64,000 nucleotides of DNA from Gemmatimonas sp. (GCF_027531815.1 NZ_JAPZSK010000017.1:1-64000), one strand, 5' to 3'; counted from the first letter of the stretch, positions 50,246 to 59,792 are shown. Notes: a model not told the origin generated them from the sequence alone. Numbers and translations are program-made.

Positions 50246-50992
50246 TCAGCGCCCCAGCGTTTCGATCACGAGCCGCGCCGCGGCGGCGCCCGAGTACTGC
50301 TGCTGCCCGGTGATGAGTCGGCCATCGCGGACCGCGAATGACCGGAAACGCTGGTCCACTACGAAGTTGGTATCGGCCATCGCGCGCGCCTCGCCCTCGA
50401 TCCAGAACGGCTGGATACGCATGCCCACGAAACTGTCGGCGAACTGCTCCTCGCTGTTCGCGAAGCCCGTCCAGGTCTTCCCCTTCACGAGGAGCTCGCC
50501 GTTCGACAGGCGCGTCTCGAGCAGCAGGCAGGTCCCATGGCACACGGCCGCCACCACCTTGCCCGCCTCGTAGCACTCGGCCAGCAGTGCTTGGAGGGCG
50601 GTGTTGCCGCGGAAGGTGATCATCGGCGACTGCCCACCGATCACGAACAGGGCGTCGTAGTTCGCCACATCGAGGCCCTCGATCGACGCGGTGTTCGCGA
50701 GCAGCGAGGCGTGCGACGGCGACCTCTTGAAGCCCAGCGAAATCAGGTCGTGCGCCGAGTACCCGCTGGCGTCCTCCGGATCGGAATAGCTGTCGGCCTG
50801 CAACGCGCCGCCAAGCGGACTGCGGATCTCGACGGAGTATCCGGCTTCGGTGAATTCCCAGAATGGATGGGTGAGTTCGGCCCACCAGAAGCCCACGGGC
50901 CACTGCGTCACGGGGGACACGGCGGCATTGGCCGCGAGCATCAGCACGCGCTTGGGGCGGGCCGTGGTCGACACATTGATGTTGGCACTCAT
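50246..50992 (-). CDS. DJ-1/PfpI-family protein (Hsp31/type 1 glutamine-amidotransferase-like)
   Basis: 248 residues. The nucleophile elbow is VVAAVCHGTCLLLE, with Cys followed by His as in Hsp31 and glyoxalase III-type members. Other family features are DALFVIGGQSPMITF and KTWTGFANSEEQFADSF. The N-terminal insert (FWEFTEAGYSVEIRSPLGGALQADSYSDPEDASG) is longer than in PfpI and suggests the HchA-like subgroup, which handles methylglyoxal or damaged proteins. It is divergent from an HxlR regulator across a 121-base region with inverted repeats; the regulator probably controls it. Confidence 0.88.
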   Translation of the reverse strand: MSANINVSTTARPKRVLMLAANAAVSPVTQWPVGFWWAELTHPFWEFTEAGYSVEIRSPLGGALQADSYSDPEDASGYSAHDLISLGFKRSPSHASLLANTASIEGLDVANYDALFVIGGQSPMITFRGNTALQALLAECYEAGKVVAAVCHGTCLLLETRLSNGELLVKGKTWTGFANSEEQFADSFVGMRIQPFWIEGEARAMADTNFVVDQRFRSFAVRDGRLITGQQQYSGAAAARLVIETLGR

Positions 50993-51046
50993 CTGGCTGT
51001 GGTCGGTGAGGAGTTGACAGCGACAACGGATCGACCACAGCGTATG

Positions 51047-51108
51047 GTATCACTCCCCGCCGGACCAGTATGCACTTTTTGGGGTGATACTTACACTTTT
51101 GAGAGTGT
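51047..51108. promoter_or_regulatory. Operator-like inverted repeats between pfpI-like and hxlR genes
   Basis: GTATCACTCCCC (51047-51058) and GGGGTGATAC (51081-51090) are inverted repeats, and ACACTTTTGAGAGTGT (51093-51108) is a second, smaller palindrome just before the HxlR start. HxlR proteins bind palindromic operators of this kind in divergent promoters. The role is inferred from position and symmetry. Confidence 0.5.
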
Positions 51109-51113
51109 TATCG

Positions 51114-51452
51114 ATGCCTGAGTTCGTATTCGAAGGGCTCGTGTTTCAGAGTCCCGTGGAGCTCGCCCTGCACGCCATCGGCGGCAAATGGAAGATGCCC
51201 ATACTCTGGCGTCTCAATCGGCGCACGTGGCGCTACAACGAACTGCACCGCGACCTCACGCGCGTATCGCACAAGATGCTCACGCAGCAGTTGCGCGAGC
51301 TCGAGCAGGCGGGATTGCTCACGCGCACCGTGCACCCCGTGGTGCCCCCCCACGTGGACTACGCGATCACGGATCTCGGACGCACCGCGCTACCGGCGAT
51401 CGAGGCGTTGCGGGCGTGGGGAATGGCCTACCGGAGAAAGCGGGAGCGGTGA
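51114..51452 (+). CDS. HxlR-family winged-helix transcriptional regulator
   Basis: 112 residues. The HxlR core is clear: SPVELALHAIGGKWKMPILWRL, then RYNELHRDLTRVSHKMLTQQLRELEQAGLLTRTVHPVVPPHVDYAITDLGRTALPAI. Many HxlR regulators, such as YodB, sense electrophiles or disulfide stress through a Cys near residue 6. This protein has no cysteine at all, so it must respond to something else. Start ATG 51114 directly follows the second palindrome, so autorepression is likely. The divergent DJ-1/PfpI gene is the obvious target. Confidence 0.92.
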   Translation: MPEFVFEGLVFQSPVELALHAIGGKWKMPILWRLNRRTWRYNELHRDLTRVSHKMLTQQLRELEQAGLLTRTVHPVVPPHVDYAITDLGRTALPAIEALRAWGMAYRRKRER

Positions 51453-51494
51453 GCGAGCGGACCGGCGGGGACGCCGGTCTGTCCCTCTCGACGC

Positions 51495-52454
51495 TCAGCC
51501 GCACCCCGCAATCGCACTCTCCCACAGCACGCGCCACGCGCCTTCGCGCCGCGCGAGAACGGCGGCACCGAGCGCTACGCCGTCATCGCGGCCGAAGAGC
51601 AGCCGCACATCCGGCGAACCGGTGGCGCGGAACGCGAGCAGCGGTTCGGCCACCACGAGTTCCTCCTCGTGGCCCGAGGCTCGCTCGTGCCACCCCACGC
51701 GCCACGTGGCCGCAGTATTGCCGAGCGCGTCGACCACGAGCACGAGGCGCTCCTCCTTGGGATCGTCCTCCTGATTCACGCGGCGGGCCAGCAGGGCCAC
51801 GACGAACGTGCTGTCGACACCGCGGGAGCGCCACGCGCGCAACACCACGAAGGGGAGCGCGCGGAAGGTGGCACTCGTGTCGTCGGGGAGACGTGAGGCG
51901 AGGCGGGTGAGATCGGCGGCGAGTCGCGCCGAGTCTCGCGGCGCGAGCCCCTCGATCGAGTCGAGCGGAATGGCCGTCACGTGTCCTGCCGCAAAGGCGG
52001 CCGTCCAGGGCTGCACGGTGACGCCGGCCTCCACCGCAAGGCGCGCCACCGGCCACGCGGTGCATCCGGCCTCACCCGCCGGCGACGTCTCCACCGACAG
52101 CCGCGCCGTACTCACCAACCCACCGCGCGCGAAGAGCTCCAGCTGGCCGTCGCCCAAGAGCGCTCCCACGCCGGTCGTGTCGCCCACGGTGCTGTCAGCG
52201 GCTTCCGGCAGCAGGAGCGAGCCCGCCACCATACCGCCATCCACCGTAGGCAGTACCACGTACGGACCCGCCGCCACGTCCCAGCCACTCGAGCTTGCAG
52301 CTCTGGTCATGCTGTCGGCGGGTGTGCTGACGCCGGGCGCCGCCGCCGTGTCGGCGGCGCGTGACGTGGTGTCGCGATCGCAGGCGCTCAGCACCAGGCC
52401 GCCGGCGAGCAGCACACGGCGCAGCGACCAACGCGGGGTCGGGAACCGGCCCAT
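51495..52454 (-). CDS. Hypothetical lipoprotein, 319 aa
   Basis: From ATG 52454 the N-terminus MGRFPTPRWSLRRVLLAGGLVLSAC is a good lipoprotein signal with a lipobox (LSAC). The mature part is rich in Ala, Asp and Thr and has two cysteines near the C-terminus and in the middle (EAGCTAWP, IAGCG), which might form a disulfide. I recognise no domain. It is divergent from the MFS transporter, with 145 bases between them. Likely anchored in the inner or outer membrane; role unknown. Confidence 0.65.
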   Translation of the reverse strand: MGRFPTPRWSLRRVLLAGGLVLSACDRDTTSRAADTAAAPGVSTPADSMTRAASSSGWDVAAGPYVVLPTVDGGMVAGSLLLPEAADSTVGDTTGVGALLGDGQLELFARGGLVSTARLSVETSPAGEAGCTAWPVARLAVEAGVTVQPWTAAFAAGHVTAIPLDSIEGLAPRDSARLAADLTRLASRLPDDTSATFRALPFVVLRAWRSRGVDSTFVVALLARRVNQEDDPKEERLVLVVDALGNTAATWRVGWHERASGHEEELVVAEPLLAFRATGSPDVRLLFGRDDGVALGAAVLARREGAWRVLWESAIAGCG

Positions 52455-52599
52455 GGAATGGCCGGTCAGGCGCAGGGGCGGGCACATGCCCAGAAGTATG
52501 ACACACGCACCACTGGACAGCGACCACATCGGTTCCGAGCATTAGCACGCCCCATGGGCGCCACCCGGCAACCGCTCGCCCCACCCGCAGCCCTCACCT

Positions 52600-53970
52600 G
52601 TGACGCCCGACACGACCGTCCCCGCCCGCAAGGGATTGCTGAACGCCCTCGGACTGCACCGCCCGGAGCTGCGGGCATGGGCCATGTACGACTGGGCCGT
52701 GTCGGCCATGCAGACGGTCATCACGACCGCGGTGTTCCCCATCTACTTCATCTCGGTGGCGGGCGCCGACATGCCGAAGCCTCAGGCCACGGCATGGTAC
52801 TCATGGGCCAACACCGCCGCCGCCGTCCTCATCGCCGTGCTGTCCCCCATTCTCGGCGCCATGGCCGACTATCGCTCGGCGAAGAAGCGCTTCCTGCGCG
52901 TCTTCATGCTGCTCGGCGTGTTCAGCACCATGGGCATGTTCTTCATCATGCACGGGGACCTGTTCCTGGCCGCCACACTGTTCGTGCTGTCGCTCGCGGG
53001 CGCCACGGGCAGCATGACGTTCTACGAGTCGCTGTTGCCGCACATCGCGCGCGAAGACGAAATCGATCGCGTCAGCACCGGCGCCTACGCCATGGGGTAC
53101 ATCGGTGGCGGACTGCTCCTGGCCATCAATCTGGCGTGGATCAGCAATCCGGCGCTCTTCGGCCTCCCCTCCGGCGACAATCTCACGCCGGCGGAGGCCA
53201 CGCTGCCGGCACGTCTGGCGTTCCTGAGCGTGGGGGTGTGGTGGTTGCTCTTCAGCATTCCCATGCTGCGCGGCGTGCCCGAGCCGCCGCGTCGCATCGA
53301 GACCGACGAAACGCCAACCGGCAACGCCGTGGTCGTGGCGTTCTCGCGCCTGCGCGAAACGCTCGGCGAGCTGCGTCTCTACAAGCAGGCGTTCCTCACC
53401 ATGCTGGCGTTCACTATCTACAACGACGGCATCCAGACGATCGTGCGCATGGCCACGGTCTTCGGTGAGGAGCTGGGGCTGCCGCGGTCGGACCTCATCA
53501 CGGCCGTTCTCATCGTGCAGTTCGTGGGCATTCCGTTCGCGTTCCTGTTCGGCACGCTGGCCTCACGACTGGGCACGAAGCGGTCCATTCTGCTGGGGCT
53601 GGCGGTGTACACCGGTATCTGCATCTACGCCTACACGATTCACACGGTCACGGAGTTCTACGTGCTGGCCGGCATGGTGGCCATGGTGCAGGGCGGCACC
53701 CAGGCGCTCAGCCGTTCGCTGTTTGCCAGCATGGTGCCCAAGCACAAGAGCGGCGAGTTCTTCGGCTTCTACAGTGTGTTCGAGAAGTTCGGCGGCATCC
53801 TCGGGCCGGCGGTCTTCGGCATCGCGGTCAGCACGACGGGCAGCTCGCGCAGCGCCATTCTGTGGGTGATTGCCTTCTTCGTCGTGGGCGGCGCCATGCT
53901 CATGACGGTGAACATCGCCGAGGGGGAGCGCATGGCGCGCGACGCCGACGCGCGCACCCTGTCGGCCTGA
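52600..53970 (+). CDS. MFS transporter of the UMF1/Atg22-like group
   Basis: 456 residues with about twelve membrane segments. Family marks are the N-terminal AWAMYDWAVSAMQTVITTAVFPIYF, LGAMADYRSAKKRFLRVF after segment 2-3, TFYESLLPHIAREDEIDRVS, YNDGIQTIVRMATVFG, and the C-terminal QGGTQALSRSLFASMVPKHKSGEFFGFYS. The UMF1 group includes yeast Atg22 vacuolar effluxers and many bacterial proteins of unknown substrate. Start GTG 52600. It ends 21 bases before the convergent small gene. Confidence 0.88.
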   Translation: MTPDTTVPARKGLLNALGLHRPELRAWAMYDWAVSAMQTVITTAVFPIYFISVAGADMPKPQATAWYSWANTAAAVLIAVLSPILGAMADYRSAKKRFLRVFMLLGVFSTMGMFFIMHGDLFLAATLFVLSLAGATGSMTFYESLLPHIAREDEIDRVSTGAYAMGYIGGGLLLAINLAWISNPALFGLPSGDNLTPAEATLPARLAFLSVGVWWLLFSIPMLRGVPEPPRRIETDETPTGNAVVVAFSRLRETLGELRLYKQAFLTMLAFTIYNDGIQTIVRMATVFGEELGLPRSDLITAVLIVQFVGIPFAFLFGTLASRLGTKRSILLGLAVYTGICIYAYTIHTVTEFYVLAGMVAMVQGGTQALSRSLFASMVPKHKSGEFFGFYSVFEKFGGILGPAVFGIAVSTTGSSRSAILWVIAFFVVGGAMLMTVNIAEGERMARDADARTLSA

Positions 53971-53991
53971 GCGCCACGACCCGCCAATGTT

Positions 53992-54369
53992 CTATGAGGT
54001 TCCCACGCCCACTGCCAGCAGTCGCTCGTCGACCGGCGGGTAGACCGGTCCGCCCAGGTCCCAGTGCCAGGCGTCACGGCGCGTGCCGGTGCGTGGATCC
54101 TTGAGCGGCTTGTACTGGAGCCGCGCGACACTCAGGCCGAGGGCCGCGCCGTACGCCACGAGACGGGCGCGATCGGTGCTCACCAGATGCACCAACGGTG
54201 TGTCCTTCCAGACATGCCGGTGCAGCCAGAGGCCGCCGTCCATGGCGTGGATCATGCCCTCGCGGCGCTTGGCGTACTCGCGGCAGCCGCTGGAGTAATT
54301 CAACTCCCGCAAGCGCGCGTGGCGCCGACAGGAGTCGGCGTCGTTCACAATGGCGGGTAGCGTGGGCAT
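53992..54369 (-). CDS. Hypothetical protein, 125 aa
   Basis: A basic, single-domain protein (LRELNYSSGCREYAKRREGM ... VHLVSTDRARLVAYGAALGL ... RRDAWHWDLGGPVYPP). The pattern of an HLVS strand followed by a helix and a terminal His recalls DUF4031-type proteins, but I would not assign it. It has no membrane or signal segments. It follows polA by 12 bases on the same strand, so it is probably the last gene of the GWxTD-polA operon. Confidence 0.5.
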   Translation of the reverse strand: MPTLPAIVNDADSCRRHARLRELNYSSGCREYAKRREGMIHAMDGGLWLHRHVWKDTPLVHLVSTDRARLVAYGAALGLSVARLQYKPLKDPRTGTRRDAWHWDLGGPVYPPVDERLLAVGVGTS

Positions 54370-54381
54370 GCCTCCATCCCC

Positions 54382-57327
54382 TCAGGACTTGGCCGCCACC
54401 CAGTCGGTGCCAATCCCCATTTCCACAAGCAGGGGAACGTCCAGCTTCGCCGCGCCCTCCATTTCCCGCTTCACCAGCGCCGACAGCGCCGCCTCTTCCT
54501 CCGGGGGGAGCTCGAACACGAGTTCATCGTGCACCTGCAGCAGCATGCGGGCGGCAAGCTGCTCGCGTGCCAGCGCCTCGTGCACCCGGATCATCGCCAT
54601 CTTGATGAGATCGGCGGCCGACCCCTGGATGGGGGCATTGGCGGCCACGCGCTCGCCGAAGGCGCGGATGTTGAAGTTGCGCTCCTTGAGCTCGGGGATG
54701 TAGCGACGACGCTTGAAGAGGGTTTCGACGTAGCCCTTCTGCCTGGCCTCCACCACACACTGGTCAAGGAAGGCCTTCACTCCGGCAAAGCGCTCGAAGT
54801 AGGTGTCGATGAACGCCTTCGCTTCGGCGTTGGAAATGCGCAGCTGGCGGGAGAGCGCATGCGCCCCCTGGCCGTAGATGGTCGCGAAGTTGATCGTCTT
54901 CGCGCGCGCGCGCATCTCGCCCGTCACATCCGTCACCGGAACGCCGAAGATGATGGCGGCCGTCTGCTTGTGAATGTCACCGCCTGCCCGGAAGGCGCTG
55001 ACGAACGCCGGATCACCGCTGAGGTGCGCGAGGAGGCGCAGCTCGATCTGTGAATAGTCAGCGCTCAGCAGGCGCCACCCGGTACGGGGCACGAAGCCGC
55101 GACGAATCTCGCGCCCCAGTTCACGTCGGCTCGGAATGTTCTGCAGGTTGGGATCGGAGCTCGAGAGGCGCCCCGTGGCCGCGACCGTCTGGTTGTACGA
55201 CGTGTGCAACCGGTGGTCGCGCGGATGCACGAGCCGGGGCAACGCATCGATGTACGTGCCCTCCAACTTGAAGATCTCGCGGTACTCCATGAGCAGCGTG
55301 GGAAGCACGTGCCCTTCCTCGGCCAACTCCTGCAGCACGCTCGCGTCGGTACTGGGCCCGGTGGCCGTCTTCTTCTTCACCGGCAAGCCTAGCTCATCGA
55401 AGAGCACCGTGCGCAGCTGCGGGTTCGAGTTGATGTTGAACTCGCGGCCTGCCTCCGAATAGATCGCCTGCTCGACCCGCGCGCGCTCGGCGGCGAAGCG
55501 CGTCTTGAGCGAGTCGAACCAGGGCAGATTGATGGCGATGCCGTCGTACTCCATGTCGGCGAGTACCGACACCAGCGGCACCTCCATGTCGCGCAGCAAC
55601 GGCAGCATGGCGTGCTGCTCGAGCTGCGGCTGAAGCAGCGCCCGCAGCCGCATCGTCACGTCGACATCCTCGCACGAATAGTCGCGCGCGGCATCCACTG
55701 GCACCACATCGAATCCCAGCTGCTGCTTCCCCTTGCCGCACAGCTGCTCGTACGCGGTCATGGTGTGCCCGAGATACTCGAGCGCCAGCAGGTCGAGCCC
55801 GTGTGAACGACGACCGGGATCGAGCAGGTAGCTGGCGAGCATCGTATCGAACTCGAGTCCGGCCAGCCGCACACCGGCGCCGCGCAGTACGAGCATGTCA
55901 TACTTGGCGTTCTGCGCGATCTTCTTCACGGCCGCGTCTTCGAGCATGACGCGCAGCGGCGCGCAGGGCGCGCTGTCGAAGGGCGGCAGATTCACCGGCT
56001 CCGGCGCACCGGCGTTGATGCGGCGCCCGGCGATTCCGGCATCGCCCGAGAGCAACGCCAGGTTGCCCCCGCCGTCATCGCGGCGATGGCGGAAGGGCAG
56101 GTAATAGCCCTCGCCCGGCGCGACGGCGATGGAGAGCCCCACGAGCGTGGCACGCATCGCATCCACGGGATTGGGCGCATCCGGATCGCACACCGTTTCG
56201 GTATCGATGGCGATGTACGGCACCTCACGCACCCGCTGCAGCACCATCGTCAACGCGTCGACCGTGTCGACCGTGGTGTAGCGCGCGTCGGCCAGCACCG
56301 GCACGCCACTCGTGCTTTCCCGCACCGGCGGTGCCACGGGCCGCGCGCCCACGTGGGGCTCGGGAGCCGCCACAGCAGGGCCGGCGGCGGTCGTGGCCGC
56401 CACCGGCGGTGCGACGGTCACTCCCCCGACATCCTTCAGCAGGCTCGTGAACTCGAGCTCCAGATATAGCGCCCGCAGCGCGTCGGCATCGGGGGCGTTC
56501 ACGTGCAGCTGCTGCGGGTCCAGCTCCACCGGCACGTCGCAGTGAATGGTGACGAGCTGCTTCGACAGGCGTGCCTCCGCCTCGTACTGCAGCAGCGCCT
56601 CGCGCGAGCGCTTTTTCGTGATCGCCGAGGCGTGCGCGAGGATGTTCTCCAGCGGGCCGTACTGCGTGATGAGTTCGATGGCGCCCTTTTCGCCGATCCC
56701 CTTCACCCCCGGCACGTTGTCACTGCTGTCGCCCACGAGCGCGAGATAGTCGATCACCCGCTCCGGCGGCACACCCAGCCGGACGCTCGCGTTCTCCATG
56801 CCCACCCAGCTCTCCTCGACGCTGGCGGGCCCGCCTCGCCCGGGGTTTAGCAGCCACACCCCGGGGCGCACCAGCTGCTGAAAATCCTTGTCCCCCGACA
56901 CGATGACCACGTTGTAGCCGGCCTCGACCCCCTTCTTGGCCATGGTACCGATCACGTCGTCGGCTTCGAAGCCCTCGGCGGTCAGCACCGGAATGCCGTA
57001 GGCCGCCAGCAGCTGCAGCACCCGCTCCAACCCCTGGTCGAAGTCGGCCTGCAGATCGTCGGCGAGCTTCTCGCGCGTGGCCTTGTAGTCGGGGTACAGC
57101 TCGTCGCGGAAGGTGGCGCCGCTGTCGTGAACCCACGCCAGCAGCTCCGGCTGGTGCGTGCTGAGCAGCCGCTTCAGGAAGTTGGCCACGCCCCACGCAA
57201 TGCTGGTGTTCTCACCGCGACTCGTACTGAGCGGGCGCTGCAGAAGCGCGAAAAACGCGCGGTAGATGAGCGCGTAGCCGTCGATGAGAAAGAGTCGTGG
57301 CGCCTGGGGGCGCGTGAGGTCAGCCAC
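54382..57327 (-). CDS. polA: DNA polymerase I
   Basis: 981 residues, with all three domains. The N-terminal 5'-3' exonuclease has LFLIDGYALIYRAFFAL, FEADDVIGTMA, VSGDKDFQQLV and GDSSDNVPGVKGIG. The 3'-5' proofreading domain is intact: AIDTETVCDPD (Asp-x-Glu), AQNAKYDMLVL and YSCEDVDVTMRL supply the acidic residues. The polymerase has motif A LSADYSQIELR, O-helix RAKTINFATIYGQGAHALSRQ, and motif C LLQVHDELVFELP. The O-helix position that controls dideoxynucleotide use is Phe, as in E. coli. A Pro/Ala-rich insert of about 40 residues lies between the first two domains. GTG start at 57327, 26 bases downstream of the GWxTD gene. Confidence 0.97.
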   Translation of the reverse strand: MADLTRPQAPRLFLIDGYALIYRAFFALLQRPLSTSRGENTSIAWGVANFLKRLLSTHQPELLAWVHDSGATFRDELYPDYKATREKLADDLQADFDQGLERVLQLLAAYGIPVLTAEGFEADDVIGTMAKKGVEAGYNVVIVSGDKDFQQLVRPGVWLLNPGRGGPASVEESWVGMENASVRLGVPPERVIDYLALVGDSSDNVPGVKGIGEKGAIELITQYGPLENILAHASAITKKRSREALLQYEAEARLSKQLVTIHCDVPVELDPQQLHVNAPDADALRALYLELEFTSLLKDVGGVTVAPPVAATTAAGPAVAAPEPHVGARPVAPPVRESTSGVPVLADARYTTVDTVDALTMVLQRVREVPYIAIDTETVCDPDAPNPVDAMRATLVGLSIAVAPGEGYYLPFRHRRDDGGGNLALLSGDAGIAGRRINAGAPEPVNLPPFDSAPCAPLRVMLEDAAVKKIAQNAKYDMLVLRGAGVRLAGLEFDTMLASYLLDPGRRSHGLDLLALEYLGHTMTAYEQLCGKGKQQLGFDVVPVDAARDYSCEDVDVTMRLRALLQPQLEQHAMLPLLRDMEVPLVSVLADMEYDGIAINLPWFDSLKTRFAAERARVEQAIYSEAGREFNINSNPQLRTVLFDELGLPVKKKTATGPSTDASVLQELAEEGHVLPTLLMEYREIFKLEGTYIDALPRLVHPRDHRLHTSYNQTVAATGRLSSSDPNLQNIPSRRELGREIRRGFVPRTGWRLLSADYSQIELRLLAHLSGDPAFVSAFRAGGDIHKQTAAIIFGVPVTDVTGEMRARAKTINFATIYGQGAHALSRQLRISNAEAKAFIDTYFERFAGVKAFLDQCVVEARQKGYVETLFKRRRYIPELKERNFNIRAFGERVAANAPIQGSAADLIKMAMIRVHEALAREQLAARMLLQVHDELVFELPPEEEAALSALVKREMEGAAKLDVPLLVEMGIGTDWVAAKS

Positions 57328-57353
57328 GGCACCCCCGACCGGCGGGTGCGCGC

Positions 57354-58763
57354 TCAGCGCGCGCCGAGCTTTCGACGAATGGCGAGGTCGAGGTCGCCGC
57401 GGCTCTGTGCCGAGAGGCGCCAGCGGCCAAAGCCGGTCTGGTCGATGAAGAAGAGCTGGATGCGCAGCTCGCGGTACTCCCAGATCTGCTGGCGGACGCG
57501 CTCATTCGGATTCAGCAACCCGGTGTCGATGATGTTGTCCGGATCGCCCAGCGCCACGAAGGCGGTGCCGCGATCCGACTGCCAGCCGGCTCCGGCATCA
57601 TCGCGGAAGCGGAGGTTGGCGGTGCGGATACGGGCAAAGTAATCACGCAGCCCCTCGTGTTCAGCGGTGCCGGGCACCGGATCGGTGGCCTTGAGAAACG
57701 TCGTCCAGGCCGTGGCGCGGTCGGCGAGATCGGCATCGCGCAACGCCCTGAGCTGATCGGGTGTGGTGAACCAGCGCAGGAACGCGAGCATCTCGTCGAA
57801 TGTGCCAATGGGCACATCTTCGCCGAGGGTGACCAGGACGCGCGTGCGCGCCGTGTCGGTGCGGCCGGCGGCCGTGACCTGAATGGTGTTGATGCCAATG
57901 GCCATGCGGTTCACGGGCAGCCCGACGGTGGTGCTGCGCCCCGCCCCGCGCTGCGGCAGTTCCACGACGGTGTCGATGCCCACGATCTCGGCGTCACCCA
58001 CGGCGCGCACGCGCACACTGCCCGGTGGCGTGCTGCCGACCGCATCGATGTAGAGCGCCAGCAGCGAGTCGATGCCGTATACCACCGTGGAGCGCGGACG
58101 CGCCAGAACACGCGGCAGCGAGTCGACCGTCTGCCGCGGAATGGCCTCGTACACGGGTATGGCGGTGGTCAGGCCGCCCGGCGCCAACGCTGGCACCTGC
58201 AGCGAGACCTCTTCGCTGGAGCTCCGGATGCTCGATTCGTCCTTGACGCTGACCGTCATGGTGTAGCGTCCCGGCGCCAGCCGCAGGAACTGCTGCCAGA
58301 TGATGCTTTCGTCGGTACGAGACGTTTCGCGGAAGGTGGGAACGCGCACCTGTTCCGTGGCTTCGATGGTGCGCACGACCGTGGCTCCCTGTCGCAGCTG
58401 CACGCGGGCCACGTAGGCGGCCGCGTACCGGTCGCCCTCGCGCGCAAAGCCCAGCGAGCGTGAAGGGATCGACAGCGCCAGCAGCGTGAGCGTACTGTCC
58501 GGCGACGGCGCACGGAGGAACGACACGGAGGCAGTAAAGGGGATCGTCCCGGCCCCGGCGACCAACCCCATGGCGCGGTACAGCCGTGTCATCTCCGCCG
58601 GGGCACCGGGGATGGGGACGCCTGGCGCACCTGGCGCTCCGGGTGGTACGGCCGAGGCTGCTCCGGTGGGACGCGGCTTCGCACACCCCGTCAGAGCAAG
58701 GGTAACGGCGACGGCACCGGCGATCGTCCCAGCCGCGGGACGTGGGAGCAGCTTGCGTAACAT
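57354..58763 (-). CDS. GWxTD-domain lipoprotein
   Basis: 469 residues from ATG 58763. The leader MLRKLLPRPAAGTIAGAVAVTLALTGC ends in a lipobox Cys and is followed by a Pro/Gly-rich linker. The central part (about 60-300) consists of beta strands resembling Ig-like domains (LAPGRYTMTVSVKDESS). The C-terminal 130 residues hold the GWxTD region, here as GAGWQSDRGTAFVALGDPDNI, with Ser for the usual Thr, preceded by a helical segment (TPDQLRALRDADLADRATAWTTF). GWxTD proteins are typical of Gemmatimonadota, Acidobacteria and relatives; no biochemical role is established. Probably anchored in the membrane facing the periplasm. First gene of the run with polA, which is an odd partner. Confidence 0.83.
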   Translation of the reverse strand: MLRKLLPRPAAGTIAGAVAVTLALTGCAKPRPTGAASAVPPGAPGAPGVPIPGAPAEMTRLYRAMGLVAGAGTIPFTASVSFLRAPSPDSTLTLLALSIPSRSLGFAREGDRYAAAYVARVQLRQGATVVRTIEATEQVRVPTFRETSRTDESIIWQQFLRLAPGRYTMTVSVKDESSIRSSSEEVSLQVPALAPGGLTTAIPVYEAIPRQTVDSLPRVLARPRSTVVYGIDSLLALYIDAVGSTPPGSVRVRAVGDAEIVGIDTVVELPQRGAGRSTTVGLPVNRMAIGINTIQVTAAGRTDTARTRVLVTLGEDVPIGTFDEMLAFLRWFTTPDQLRALRDADLADRATAWTTFLKATDPVPGTAEHEGLRDYFARIRTANLRFRDDAGAGWQSDRGTAFVALGDPDNIIDTGLLNPNERVRQQIWEYRELRIQLFFIDQTGFGRWRLSAQSRGDLDLAIRRKLGAR

Positions 58764-58844
58764 GGGTGGCTGATGGGCCGAAGGGTACGGCACGTTCCTG
58801 ACCGTTGTCTTGCTGCGACTGCTGGACGGCGTTACGTTCGCCCC

Positions 58845-59792
58845 GTGGCTATCGAGACGCTAGTCGGGACGACAATGGCCGGGTACACGGTACGTGGGAA
58901 GGTTGGTGAGGGTGGGACGGCAACCGTCTTCCGCGCCGACCATCCGACGCACGGTACCGTTGCCCTGAAGGTGCTGCGGGAGAAGTTGCAGCACGACAAG
59001 ACCGCGGTGGCGCGCTTTCTCCGTGAAGCGCAGTTCGGTGCTCGGGTAGAACACCCCAACATCGTCCGCACCCTAGACTACGGTCAGTCGGACACCGATC
59101 GCTACTATCTCGCCATCGAATGGGCGGGTGGTGAGATTCTCGACAAGTACGCCGAAAAGAGCGGTTCTCTTCCCTGCAAGGAAGTGGCCGCCATCATGGC
59201 GCAGATCTGTGGTGCCGTTCAGGCCGCCCACGACGTGGGTATCGTCCATCGCGACCTGAAGCCGGAAAACATCATGTACGACCCGGCCGCACGGCAGGTC
59301 AAGCTGCTCGACTTCGGCATTGCCGCCGACACCGAGGCGGCCCCCGATCAGCGCCTCACCCGCGCCGGCTTCTTCGTGGGCACGCTCATGTACGTGGCCC
59401 CCGAGGCGTTGTCGGGCGAGCTGGTGGGACCGGCCGCCGACCAGTACTCGCTGGCGACAATCGCGTACTACCTGTTGTCGGGGTGCCTGCCCTACACCGG
59501 CAAGTCGCCGCGCGAGCTGTTCTCGCAGCTGCTCACGCAGCCGCCCGTGTCGCTCAACAAGGCCAAGCCGTCGCTCGCGTTCCCCGCCGCCGTCGAGGCC
59601 GTGGTCATGAAGGCGCTGTCCAAGACCCCGGCGGAGCGGTACCCGTCGGTCATGGCCTTCAGCGACGCCTTCAGCGACGCCGCGAACGCCGAGGTCACCA
59701 GCTCCGGCGCTGCGCCCGCCACCGCCGCCAACGATGCCGGCAAGGACAAGGGTGGGCTGTTCGGGAAGATGAAGGGACTGTTCGGACGTTGA
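58845..59792 (+). CDS. Cytoplasmic Ser/Thr protein kinase
   Basis: About 315 residues. Hanks motifs in order: GEGGTATVFRAD (nucleotide loop), VALKVL (catalytic Lys at about 42), HDVGIVHRDLKPENIMYD (HRD), LLDFGIAAD (DFG), MYVAPEAL (APE) and DQYSLATIAYYLLSG. This is a complete active-looking kinase without a membrane segment or sensor domain; the C-terminal 50 residues are Ala-rich and end in [12 protein letters not shown]. Start GTG 58845 sits close before the fold; the frame is open to 58773. It is co-translated with pyrE, whose start overlaps its stop. Its target cannot be seen. Confidence 0.92.
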   Translation: MAIETLVGTTMAGYTVRGKVGEGGTATVFRADHPTHGTVALKVLREKLQHDKTAVARFLREAQFGARVEHPNIVRTLDYGQSDTDRYYLAIEWAGGEILDKYAEKSGSLPCKEVAAIMAQICGAVQAAHDVGIVHRDLKPENIMYDPAARQVKLLDFGIAADTEAAPDQRLTRAGFFVGTLMYVAPEALSGELVGPAADQYSLATIAYYLLSGCLPYTGKSPRELFSQLLTQPPVSLNKAKPSLAFPAAVEAVVMKALSKTPAERYPSVMAFSDAFSDAANAEVTSSGAAPATAANDAGKDKGGLFGKMKGLFGR

